In this document: positions 23,980 to 32,680 of the stretch, piece after piece
How positions within the stretch are numbered: position 1 is the stretch's first letter
How the letters are laid out: every line of letters starts with the position of its first letter
NCBI RefSeq assembly: GCF_039536205.1
Contig: NZ_BAAAYL010000001.1
Location: 6,758,001-6,822,000 of the forward strand
Direction of reading: 5' to 3'
DNA: 64,000 nt
Origin: Streptomyces sannanensis
GTDB lineage: Bacteria; Actinomycetota; Actinomycetes; Streptomycetales; Streptomycetaceae
The notes under the pieces: generated by a model
Databases searched by the model: none
Told to the model about the DNA's origin: nothing
What the model saw: only the letters and a program-made list of their open reading frames with translations
Position numbers and translations under genes: made by a program

Positions 23980-26891
23980 TGATGGCCGATGCTCATGGCG
24001 TCAGCGCGGCCGCTGATGCGTCAGCGGTGGCGGTGATCGGAATGGCGGGCCGCTTCCCAGGGGCGCGTAATATCAGCGAGCTGTGGCGCAACCTGCTGGC
24101 GGGCAGGGAGTCGTTGACCCGGTTGAGTGCGGCGGAACTCGAGTCGGCGGGAGTCCCAGCCGCGCTGCGCAACGATCCGGACTACGTCCCGGTCCGGGGC
24201 CTGCTCGACGCCCCCTACGACTTCGATGCCGACCTCTTCGGCTATTCACCGAAAGAGGCTCAGCTGACTGACCCTCAACAGCGTTTGCTGCTCGAGTGCG
24301 CCTGGGAAGCGCTGGATGACGCTGGCTACGGCGGCGCCCGCGGCAGCACAGGGGTGTTCGTCGGTACGAGCTTCAACAGCTATCTGCTCCAGCACATCGC
24401 CAACGAGCCGTCGGCACGAGACGACATCGACTTCCTCCAGCTCATGCTCGGCAACGACAAGGACCATGCGGCCACACGCATCTCCTACAAATTGGACCTG
24501 CACGGCCCGGCCGTGACGGTGCAGACCGCGTGCTCGACTTCGCTCGTCGCGGTGCATCAGGCGTGCCGGGAACTTCTCAGCGGGGACTGCGACATGGCGA
24601 TCGCTGGCGGCGCCTCGCTGCAGTTTCCGCAGAGCACCGGATACCTCTACAGCCCGAACGGGATCTTCTCGCCCGACGGGCACTGCCGCCCCTTCGACCG
24701 CGACGCACACGGCACCGTAGTAGGGGCGGGCGCGGCACTCGTCGTGCTCAAGCGGGCGGATCGGGCTCTGGCCGACGGCGACATGATTCATGCTCTGATT
24801 CGCGGCTCTGCCGTGAACAACGATGGTGCGCGCAAGGCGGGCTACACCGCGCCCAGTGCCCAAGGACAGCGCGAGGTGATCCTCGCCGCGCTGCGTGCCG
24901 CACGCGTCGACCCGTCCTCCATCGGTTATGTCGAGGCACACGGCACCGGCACCGAACTTGGCGACGGGATCGAGATCGGTGCGCTCACCGAGGCATATCA
25001 GCAGTACACTGCAGCGACCGGCTTCTGCGGTATCGGAAGTGTGAAGGCAAACCTTGGCCACCTGGACGCCGCCGCCGGGGTCACCGGGCTGATCAAGGCC
25101 GTACTCGCTGTCCGTGAAGGCATGGTGCCGCCCAGCATCAACTGCACGACTCCGAACCCGGAGATCCCTTGGGCCGAGACACCGTTTTTTGTCGAGACCC
25201 GCACGCGCACCTGGGAGGCCGCGCCGCGGCGGGCAGCGGTCAGCGCTTTCGGCATGGGAGGAACGAACGCCCACGTCATCGTAGAGCAGCCACCGTCTCG
25301 GCCGGCACCCGGCGACGCCCCTGAGGGAGGTGGGAGGGCAGAACTCGTCGTCGTCTCAGCTGCGAGCCGGGTAGCCGCACGCGAGCTTGGCGACGCGATC
25401 TCACATTGTCTCGCTGAGGAACGCGGTCCTCGGCTTTCCGACGCCGCGTTCACTCTGCAGACGGGCCGCAAACACCTGCGTTGGCGCGTTGCAGTCACTG
25501 CTTCGGATCCCGCCGAATGCGGCCGTCGGCTGAGTGAAGCACAGCCTCGAGAAGTCACAAGGCCGCCGACTGTGGCCTTTCTGTTTCCCGGACAAGGCAG
25601 CCAGTACGCCGGTATGGCCAAGGAACTGTACGCGCATCGCGGCGCCTTCAGTTCCGCCCTCGACGAATGTGTACAGCTGCTGCACAAAGAGACCGGCCTC
25701 GACCTGCTTCCTCTCCTCCTTGAAGAGGGAGCCGCGTCCCATGCTGCCCTGCACCGGACGTCAACAGCTCAGCCGGCGCTCTTCGCCGTCGAGTACGCCC
25801 TTGCCAAACAGCTCGAGCACTGGGGAATCCGACCGAAGGTGATGCTAGGACACAGCATCGGCGAATACACCGCGGCGTGCCTTTCCCGTGCGATCAACCT
25901 GCCAGACGCGCTGCGGCTAGTCGCGGCGCGCGGGCGAATCATGGAAGCCATGCCGAGCGGCGCGATGCTTTCCGTTCTCGCAGCTCAGGACACTGTGGCT
26001 GCACTGCTGCCAGTCAGCTTGTCCGTCGCAGCCGTCAACGCGCCGGAGGCGACCGTTGTGGCCGGGCCGGAGGGTGCCATAGAGCTGTTCGCAGCCTTGC
26101 TCGCCGAACGATCGATCCCAGCCAAGAGACTACGCGTGTCCCACGCCTTCCACAGCGCGGCGATGGATGCGGCGCTTCCCGAGTTCCACCGACTCGCCTC
26201 AGCAGTCTCCTACGGGAAGGCACGCACGAAGGTGGTATCCAACCTCTCTGGAAAAACTGTCCAGGGCTTCTCAGCGGACTACCTGACCGAGCATCTGCGT
26301 CACCCCGTCCAGTTCAGTCGTGGCGTCACAACCGTCATGCAGATGCCGAATCCCGTCTTCGTCGAGGTGGGACCCGGACGGAGCCTGAGCAGCTTCGTAC
26401 TGGCACACAATCGCGACGGTGCGGTCAGGGTGTGCTCTCCCATGTCCGCCAACGGCTCGGCCGATGCTTACGAGACTCTGCTCACCACAGTCGGCGAACT
26501 CTGGTGCAGTGGAGTGAAGGTTGACTGGCACTCCATCGGAACCGGCCGACGGACCATGTTGCCGCCGTACCCCTTCCAGCGCGGGTCGTATCAGCTCGAC
26601 GACAAGAGGCCATGCCTGGGCGAAGCAGGCCCCGCGGCGGCAGCCCCAGCCTCAATGGAGTCCGACCTCGCTTCGCTCCTACGAGAGTTGTGGCGACGTC
26701 TTCTGGGAGCCGCGGAAGTACGCCCGAACGACGACTTCTTCGCTCTTGGCGGAAACTCTCTCCTGGCGGTTCGGCTGGTCGCTCTACTGCGAAGGGAACT
26801 AGGGGTCACCATCAGCCTCGACGATGTACTTGCTTCCCCCGGCTTCCAAGGCCAACTAGAGCTGGTACGACGCCGGCGGTCCTCGGTATGA
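23979..26891 (+). CDS. Type I polyketide synthase module, KS-AT-PCP, no reductive domains
   Basis: 970 residues; ATG 23979 overlaps the NRPS stop (TGATGATG), with ATG 23982 as alternative. The ketosynthase (about 12-440) has catalytic Cys near 185 in TACSTSLVA, EAHGTGTELGDG and KANLGHLDAA, all intact. The acyltransferase (about 530-820) has the active Ser in GHSIGEY near 626 and the HAFH motif of malonyl-selective enzymes. The C-terminal carrier (FFALGGNSLLAV near 920) looks more like a peptidyl carrier. No ketoreductase, dehydratase or methyltransferase domain is present, so one malonyl extension leaves a beta-keto thioester. It acts directly after the valine-like NRPS. Confidence 0.9.
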   Translation: MMADAHGVSAAADASAVAVIGMAGRFPGARNISELWRNLLAGRESLTRLSAAELESAGVPAALRNDPDYVPVRGLLDAPYDFDADLFGYSPKEAQLTDPQQRLLLECAWEALDDAGYGGARGSTGVFVGTSFNSYLLQHIANEPSARDDIDFLQLMLGNDKDHAATRISYKLDLHGPAVTVQTACSTSLVAVHQACRELLSGDCDMAIAGGASLQFPQSTGYLYSPNGIFSPDGHCRPFDRDAHGTVVGAGAALVVLKRADRALADGDMIHALIRGSAVNNDGARKAGYTAPSAQGQREVILAALRAARVDPSSIGYVEAHGTGTELGDGIEIGALTEAYQQYTAATGFCGIGSVKANLGHLDAAAGVTGLIKAVLAVREGMVPPSINCTTPNPEIPWAETPFFVETRTRTWEAAPRRAAVSAFGMGGTNAHVIVEQPPSRPAPGDAPEGGGRAELVVVSAASRVAARELGDAISHCLAEERGPRLSDAAFTLQTGRKHLRWRVAVTASDPAECGRRLSEAQPREVTRPPTVAFLFPGQGSQYAGMAKELYAHRGAFSSALDECVQLLHKETGLDLLPLLLEEGAASHAALHRTSTAQPALFAVEYALAKQLEHWGIRPKVMLGHSIGEYTAACLSRAINLPDALRLVAARGRIMEAMPSGAMLSVLAAQDTVAALLPVSLSVAAVNAPEATVVAGPEGAIELFAALLAERSIPAKRLRVSHAFHSAAMDAALPEFHRLASAVSYGKARTKVVSNLSGKTVQGFSADYLTEHLRHPVQFSRGVTTVMQMPNPVFVEVGPGRSLSSFVLAHNRDGAVRVCSPMSANGSADAYETLLTTVGELWCSGVKVDWHSIGTGRRTMLPPYPFQRGSYQLDDKRPCLGEAGPAAAAPASMESDLASLLRELWRRLLGAAEVRPNDDFFALGGNSLLAVRLVALLRRELGVTISLDDVLASPGFQGQLELVRRRRSSV

Positions 26892-26931
26892 ACCAAGAAG
26901 GTCGGTCCCCAAGAAGGAGGAAGACACGCAG

Positions 26932-29319
26932 ATGAACGGTATTCTCCCAGCTAACTTGGTTAGCACGATATCTGAAGGGTCGGCGCCGTCTCTCGTGGTC
27001 GTGGACTTCAACGAGTTCTCGGCACGAACCACTCTTGCTCAAGTCGTGGCCGAACTCGTCCCTGGTCACGGTGTCTATCGTATCGACGCGGCTGCAGCCC
27101 ACGCAGTCCTCCCCAGTAGCGATGTGCCGGAGCTGGCGACAGCGTGCGCCGCGGAGCTAGCCGCCCTCGGGGTCAAGCCCGAAGTGGTGCTCGGCTACTG
27201 CAGCGCGGCGTCACTGAGTCTGCACCTGGCACGGGCGCTGAGTCGTGAAATCGGCCATCAGCCCCGAGTTCATCTTGTCGAGCCCACATGGCTGACTTCC
27301 GATCACATCAGAGAGGACGTGCAAAATATTGCCGAGCAGCTCACCGGGAACGCTGAACCGTATGCAGAGGGGGTCACCCTGGCTGAAATTGATTCCTTCC
27401 TCCAAGTGACGCTGCGGACGGGGCTACTCTCCCAGGGGCTCTCAACGGAAGAGATCGAGATCTGTTTGCCGATGCTCGCAGGCCGCTACCGCACCTGGTT
27501 CGGCTTCCTCTTGCAGACCCTCGATGCACCGCTGCCGTCCGAGGTCCTGCCGGAATCGGTGGTGATTAGCCAAGACGGCCGCCGAATGCCGCATCCGAGT
27601 TGGCGAGAGAAAGTCAGGGTTAGTACCCTGGCCCGGCCGTCAGGTGATCTGCTCGGCAGCCCTGAAGCCACTGACGCCATACGTGCGATTCTTTCCGGAT
27701 CTTTTCCGCAGAGCGTACTACCGGAAAATGGCCCACCTGCCTTCGCTGAAGGATCGTGCATAGACGAACTGCTCAGAACCTGGTTCGATTCTGACGCTCC
27801 GGCTGTCAGTGACATGTGCGAAACGATCTCGTATCGGGAGTTGGCCCGCCGGGCCGATGCCCTCGCTCTGCGTCTGAGCAGTATCGGCGTGCGGAGCGGG
27901 ACCGTCGTTGGGATCCAAATGGAGCGATCAGTCGGGCTTGTGGTCGCCATAATTGCTGTGCTGCTTGCCCGTGGTTCTTATCTGCCGCTGGATTCCGCAT
28001 GGCCCGCAGCACGCATCCGATTTATCGTCGAGCAGTCCAAGCCTTCCGTGGTTCTGTGCGCAGATCAGGACGCCACACTGGCTGCCTGTACTGTGGAAAC
28101 AGGCGCTACCCTCCTCGCGCTAAGTGAACTGACGGACACGCCGGATCCGGAGCAAACAATTTGCCCCGGCAGTCTGCAACCGGGTAATGATGCAGAAATT
28201 GCATACATAATCTATACCTCGGGGTCTACGGGCAGTCCCAAGGGGGTTGAAGTCCCGCATCGCGGGCTAGTCAATCGGATCAGGTGGATGCAAGAGCAGT
28301 ATCCGATCGGGCCGGGAGACAGCCTCCTGCAAAAGACCCCCATCACTTTTGACGTTTCGCTGTGGGAAGTCATCTGGCCACTGAGCACTGGAGCCCGGCT
28401 AGTGATGGCGGTACCTGGCGGGCACCGGGACCCCGAGTACATCGCCGATGTGATCCGGGATGAGGGGATCTCCGTGGTTCATTTCGTTCCGTCGATGCTC
28501 GGTTCCTTCTTGATGTCCACGCCGCCGCACTCACTACCGACGCTTCGGCATGTATTTTGCAGCGGTGAGGCCCTGAGTGCCGATCTCGCCAATCGATTCA
28601 CCTCGGATCACGATGCGGCCCTGCACAATCTCTATGGTCCCGCTGAGGCTTCAATTGAGGTCACCCACTGGACATGCAGGCGGCCTGAACCGGGGCCGGG
28701 TGTTCCTATCGGTGTGCCAATTCGTGGTGTGCATGTGACGGTACGCGATGAGGCTGGCAAGCGCACGGCCATCGGAGAGCCGGGCGAACTGTACCTCGGC
28801 GGGGTATGCCTGGCGCAGGGGTATCTAGGGCGGCCTGACCTCACTGAGCGCGCCTTCGTCTACGACTCCGAAGCCCCCGGCCTTCGTCTCTATCGAACCG
28901 GTGATCTGGTCCGATGGTCGGTCGACGGTCACCTCGAGTACTTGGGAAGGAATGACGATCAGATTAAGCTGCATGGCCAACGCATCGAGCCGATAGAGAT
29001 TGAAGCAGCGGCGACGAGTCAAGTCGATGTAGATGCGGCGCTTGCCATGATACGCACAGACCAGCCCGGTCCGGCGCGCTTGATTCTCTATGTCACGCCG
29101 CAGCTTCAACCCGCAGCCATTCAGAGCCTGCGGAATAAACTCGCCGACCGTCTGCCACCGGGGTTCCTGCCGACCGCCATCGTCAGCCTGGCAAGTTTTC
29201 CGACGACCTCCAACGGAAAGCTTGATCGTCATGCTCTTCCAGTGCCTGACATGGCGGGCATGGGGCGCGGCAGTAGTCGAAGGCGGCGCAGTGGAAAACA
29301 ACCTCAAGGTCAGGAATAA
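26932..29319 (+). CDS. Adenylation enzyme, serine-like pocket, with N-terminal thioesterase-like domain
   Basis: 795 residues; AAGGAGG at 26915-26921 sets ATG 26932. Residues 20-230 look like an alpha/beta hydrolase of the thioesterase type, with the elbow VVLGYCSAASLSLHLA carrying Cys 90 where Ser is normal. Residues 280-780 are a full adenylation domain (YTSGSTGSPKGVEVPH; FDVSLWEV; NLYGPAEASIE; YRTGDLVRW; NGKLDR). Pocket residues by eye are D-V-W-H-F-S-L-I-E-K, close to the serine codes DVWHLSLIDK and DVWHFSLVDK. No carrier follows the A10 motif, so aminoacyl-AMP must be passed to a carrier on another protein. The fusion of these two domains in this order is unfamiliar to me. Confidence 0.85.
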   Translation: MNGILPANLVSTISEGSAPSLVVVDFNEFSARTTLAQVVAELVPGHGVYRIDAAAAHAVLPSSDVPELATACAAELAALGVKPEVVLGYCSAASLSLHLARALSREIGHQPRVHLVEPTWLTSDHIREDVQNIAEQLTGNAEPYAEGVTLAEIDSFLQVTLRTGLLSQGLSTEEIEICLPMLAGRYRTWFGFLLQTLDAPLPSEVLPESVVISQDGRRMPHPSWREKVRVSTLARPSGDLLGSPEATDAIRAILSGSFPQSVLPENGPPAFAEGSCIDELLRTWFDSDAPAVSDMCETISYRELARRADALALRLSSIGVRSGTVVGIQMERSVGLVVAIIAVLLARGSYLPLDSAWPAARIRFIVEQSKPSVVLCADQDATLAACTVETGATLLALSELTDTPDPEQTICPGSLQPGNDAEIAYIIYTSGSTGSPKGVEVPHRGLVNRIRWMQEQYPIGPGDSLLQKTPITFDVSLWEVIWPLSTGARLVMAVPGGHRDPEYIADVIRDEGISVVHFVPSMLGSFLMSTPPHSLPTLRHVFCSGEALSADLANRFTSDHDAALHNLYGPAEASIEVTHWTCRRPEPGPGVPIGVPIRGVHVTVRDEAGKRTAIGEPGELYLGGVCLAQGYLGRPDLTERAFVYDSEAPGLRLYRTGDLVRWSVDGHLEYLGRNDDQIKLHGQRIEPIEIEAAATSQVDVDAALAMIRTDQPGPARLILYVTPQLQPAAIQSLRNKLADRLPPGFLPTAIVSLASFPTTSNGKLDRHALPVPDMAGMGRGSSRRRRSGKQPQGQE

Positions 29320-29374
29320 GAACTGGCCGGCGAGCGCGCCTAGGTGCGGATAATTTGCAGCGGGAGTGAAAACA

Positions 29375-30637
29375 ATGGCACCTAAACTTGCGGTGGTCCT
29401 CGACTTCGGATCAGTGACGCCGATGGACATCATTTTGGAAGCAGACAGTAGCATCGATTTGGTATGGGTCTGTGACACGTCGCTTCCTTACATAATTGAC
29501 TCCATGCCTTTGCTCCGAGAGGTGGGGACTGTCGTTGAGCGGAACGAGAGTGTCAGTGTCGAGCAGACGGCTGAGACCCTGCGTACCCTCGGGGTCGACG
29601 GAATAATCACATTCAGTGACTCGCAGATCGGAACCGCCGCGTCGATAGCGGCGTTGCTTCGACTGCGTTACCACGCTGGCCAGGCACCCGCAGTGCTAAC
29701 GGACAAGTACCTTCAGCGAGCCGGCATGTCCGCTGGTGGAGTGGACAGCCTGCAGTTCGCCAAGATCTCAACCATCGAGGACGTGGCAAGCGCCTCGAGC
29801 CTGGTGGGCCTTCCTGCGGTCCTCAAGCCGACACACGGATCCGCCAGTCGCAACGCCTACCTCGTCGAGGATGAAGCTGCCCTCCTTCGAGCCGCTGAGC
29901 GGAGCTGGATGGAGGGAGAACAGGTCCTTATTCTGGAGGAGTGGCTTCGCGGCGACCCGGCCATCGCGGGAAAGGCATGGGGCGACTATGTCTCGGTGGA
30001 GTCACTTGTTGTCGACGGCACTATCAAGCATCTCGGCGTCACTGGCAAGCCGCCGCTAGCCGAGCCTTTCCGAGAGACCGGCGCCTTCTTCCCCAGTACT
30101 CTCTCGACAGAAGCACAGGTTGGTGTACTTGAACTCGTCACAAAGGCCCTGCGCTCTTTGTCAGTGGAGCATGGTGTTTGTCATACAGAGGTCAAGCTCA
30201 CTCCGACCGGACCACGGATTATCGAGGTCAATGGCCGTCTCGGCGGATACGTCAACGACATTTACTTTCGGTCGGCCGGGGTGCGCCTGCTGAGGATTGC
30301 CATGCTCGCGGCTCTCGGTCAGGTCGATGAGGTGGAGGCAGAGTTGAAGCCATGGCCTTCATGTCAGGTGGCTTACCAATTCTGCGTAGCTCCGCCCACG
30401 TGGGCTCATCGTGTGGGGTGGATCGGCGGTGTGTCGCAGACAAACGGCTTTCCTGGTGTTCAGCGAGTGGAGGTCAGAAGGCCGGCTGGTGCGACAGTGG
30501 ATTGGCGCGACGGAACCGGAAGCGCAGTGGCAGTAGTCCACGGCTTGACGCAAGATCACGATTTGCTGCACTTGACCAAGTCATTTATTGACGATTCGCT
30601 AGTCGCGGAGTACGTGGGGCTGAACTTCCCCTCGTAG
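29375..30637 (+). CDS. ATP-grasp carboxylate-amine ligase
   Basis: 420 residues. ATG 29375 is preferred over GTG 29366 because GGGAG lies eight bases before it. The ATP-grasp core reads VLKPTHGSASRNAYLVED near residue 155 (Lys for the phosphates), ILEEWLRGD near 190, GDYVSVESLV near 205, and the metal-binding HTEVKLTPTGPRIIEVNGRLGGY near 272-294 with Glu and Asn in place. Such enzymes join a carboxylate to an amine through an acyl-phosphate, as in dipeptide ligases. It is the last intact gene of the cluster and probably adds an amino acid or joins two halves of the product outside the thiotemplate line. Confidence 0.87.
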   Translation: MAPKLAVVLDFGSVTPMDIILEADSSIDLVWVCDTSLPYIIDSMPLLREVGTVVERNESVSVEQTAETLRTLGVDGIITFSDSQIGTAASIAALLRLRYHAGQAPAVLTDKYLQRAGMSAGGVDSLQFAKISTIEDVASASSLVGLPAVLKPTHGSASRNAYLVEDEAALLRAAERSWMEGEQVLILEEWLRGDPAIAGKAWGDYVSVESLVVDGTIKHLGVTGKPPLAEPFRETGAFFPSTLSTEAQVGVLELVTKALRSLSVEHGVCHTEVKLTPTGPRIIEVNGRLGGYVNDIYFRSAGVRLLRIAMLAALGQVDEVEAELKPWPSCQVAYQFCVAPPTWAHRVGWIGGVSQTNGFPGVQRVEVRRPAGATVDWRDGTGSAVAVVHGLTQDHDLLHLTKSFIDDSLVAEYVGLNFPS

Positions 30638-30689
30638 TGTAAAGGCATTGACCGCGGGGAGAGTTGGGTCGATCCACGAGTCGACTTCT

Positions 30690-31290
30690 TCATTCCGGGT
30701 CGCTGGGGGATCGCTACGGGACCACGTGAGGACCCGCCGTCGGCTCGCTGTCTTGGCGGGCGAGCCCATGACCGCCAAACGTCGCGACCGCGACAAGCAA
30801 CAGCAGCGGCAGCTGCTCGTCGATGCCGGGTCGACTCGGTGCGTTACCGACTCGCATCTGATCCAGATGAGTTGGCGGCCGCCCTCGCCGGGGTCGGGAT
30901 ACCGGCAGCGGTATAGCCCCGGCGGGGGGAGGGCAGCCGTAACGCCTACCCGATCGGCGATCGACGGCCGCAGGACGACAGCAGGCAGCCACGGGCCTTC
31001 ATCGTGGAGGAATTCCTGGTCGGTGCGCCGATACCGCCCGGCATCGGCGACTACGTCTCGGTAGAGAACGTCGTGACCGGCGGGGGTATCGTCCGTCCTT
31101 CGGTGACCGGCAAGTTTGCGCTCGCGGTGCCGTTCAGCGAGACCAGGCAGTTCTGCCTCCGATGACGGACGAGCGGCTCAGCGACCGGATCACCGAGTTG
31201 ACTGGTGCGGCCCTGCGAGCACTCCCAGCGCGGACGGGACTCTGCTGCACCGAGATCAAGCTGACCCCGACGGGCCTCACCTCTTTCTGC
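30690..31290 (+). pseudogene. Decayed second ATP-grasp ligase gene
   Basis: Reading across frames recovers a degraded relative of the preceding ligase: DKQQQRQLLVDAG from about 30795; then, in another frame, GVGIPAAV, a TAG, and GEGSRNAYPIGD; then FIVEEFLVGAPIPPGIGDYVSVENVV with VTGKFALAVPFSET; and after a further shift LCCTEIKLTPTG to about 31275. The same order is found in the intact gene (LPAVLKPTHGSASRNAY, ILEEWL, GDYVSVE, VTGKPPLAEPF, HTEVKLTPTG). At least two frameshifts and one stop, plus loss of the final EVNGR part, rule out function. It is a divergent paralogue, not a recent duplicate, and it marks the right edge of the cluster. Confidence 0.8.
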
Positions 31291-31420
31291 CGACAATGCG
31301 ACATGTCGCCGCTGTGAACTGTCAGATCAGGGGGTTGATGATCTGCGAGTCCTAGAACGCTTGTCCCCACTTCGCTCCATGCCCGAGGATGGTCCGTAAA
31401 CTACGTGCGAGGAGCATCTG

Positions 31421-32590
31421 ATGGGTACCAGGCCGTTGCTGAACCGCCGTCTGACCGGTATGGGTACGACGATCTTCGTGGAGATGTCCGCCCTGGCGGT
31501 CGCCACCGGGTCGGTAAACCTCGGCCAGGGCTTCCCCGACACCGACGGACCTGCTTCCATTGCCCAGGCCGCCGCCGACGCCGTACTCGCCGGCAAGGGC
31601 AACCAGTACCCGCCCGGCCCCGGCGTACCCGAGCTGCGAAGCGCCATCGCCGAGCACCAGCAGCGCTTCTACGGCCTGACCTACGACCCCGACACCGAGG
31701 TGCTGGTCACCGCCGGCGCCACCGAGGCCCTGGCGGCCGCGCTGCTCGCCCTGCTCGAACCGGGCGACGAGGTGATCGCCTTCGAGCCGTTCTACGACTC
31801 CTACGCCGCCTGCATCGCGATGGCGGGCGCCACCCGCGTGCCCCTCACCCTCCGGGCCCCCGGCTTCCGCCCCGACCTGGACGAGCTGCGCGCCCTGATC
31901 ACCCCGCGCACCCGCCTACTCTTGCTCAACACGCCGCACAACCCCACCGGCACCGTCCTCACCCCCGAGGAGCTGGCCGCCATCGCCGAACTCGCCGTTG
32001 AGCACGACCTGTTGGTCATCACCGACGAGGTCTACGAGCACCTGGTCTTCTCCGGCACCCACCACCCCCTCGCCGCCCTCCCCGGCATGCGCGAGCGCAC
32101 CGTCTCCATCTCCTCCGCCGGCAAGACCTTCTCCTTCACCGGCTGGAAGGTCGGCTGGGTGACCTCCTCCCCCGAGCTGGTCGCCGCCGTGCGCACGGCC
32201 AAGCAGTACCTGACCTTCGTCAGCGCCGGCCCCTTCCAGTACGCCGTCGCCGAGGCGCTGCGCCTGCCCGACTCTTACTTCGAGGACTTCCGCGCCGACC
32301 TCACCCGCAAGCGCGACCTGCTGAGCGCAGGCCTCACCGCCGCCGGTTTCCGGGTCTTCGAGCCCCAGGGCACGTACTTCATCACCACCGACATCACCCC
32401 TCTCGGCGAGAAGGACGGCCTGGAATTCTGCCGCTCGCTGCCCGAGCGCTGCGGCGTGGTCGCCATCCCCAACGTCGTCTTCTACGACAACACCGAGGCT
32501 GGCCGCAGCCACGTCCGCTTCACCTTCTGCAAGCGAGACGCCGTCCTAGAGGAGGCCATCGAAAGGCTCGCCAGGCGCCAGGGCCGTTGA
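31421..32590 (+). CDS. PLP-dependent class I/II aminotransferase
   Basis: 389 residues, the normal length for fold-type I aminotransferases of the DapC/methionine aminotransferase/kynurenine aminotransferase group. Visible are NLGQGFPD (substrate), NTPHNPTG (Asn to PLP ring), TDEVYEHLVF (Asp and Tyr), and the PLP lysine in SISSAGKTFSFTGWKVGW near residue 235, then the substrate Arg in RSHVRFTF near 368. ATG 31421 follows GCGAGGAGC. Codon use returns to the very high G/C bias of ordinary chromosome, so I treat it as a flanking gene rather than part of the cluster. Likely reactions: N-succinyldiaminopimelate or methionine-keto acid transamination. Confidence 0.88.
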   Translation: MGTRPLLNRRLTGMGTTIFVEMSALAVATGSVNLGQGFPDTDGPASIAQAAADAVLAGKGNQYPPGPGVPELRSAIAEHQQRFYGLTYDPDTEVLVTAGATEALAAALLALLEPGDEVIAFEPFYDSYAACIAMAGATRVPLTLRAPGFRPDLDELRALITPRTRLLLLNTPHNPTGTVLTPEELAAIAELAVEHDLLVITDEVYEHLVFSGTHHPLAALPGMRERTVSISSAGKTFSFTGWKVGWVTSSPELVAAVRTAKQYLTFVSAGPFQYAVAEALRLPDSYFEDFRADLTRKRDLLSAGLTAAGFRVFEPQGTYFITTDITPLGEKDGLEFCRSLPERCGVVAIPNVVFYDNTEAGRSHVRFTFCKRDAVLEEAIERLARRQGR

Positions 32591-32680
32591 GTTTGACTCT
32601 GTGGGGATCTTGAGGTTCCGCATGGTGGCGCGGTGAGTCGTCATGCTCGGGCTGTTCCGAAGGCCGATGCATTTGTCGAG

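Noticed and set aside
6978..26891. Epoxyketone-type pathway (acyl-CoA dehydrogenase plus NRPS-PKS)
   Set aside because: The PKS lacks the C-methyltransferase domain expected for that chemistry, and the sugar-type enzymes and ligase do not fit; kept only as a point to test by phylogeny.
31421..32590. Aminotransferase as part of the biosynthetic cluster
   Set aside because: It lies beyond the decayed ATP-grasp copy, has a separate start region and ordinary chromosomal codon bias; likely a flanking housekeeping gene.
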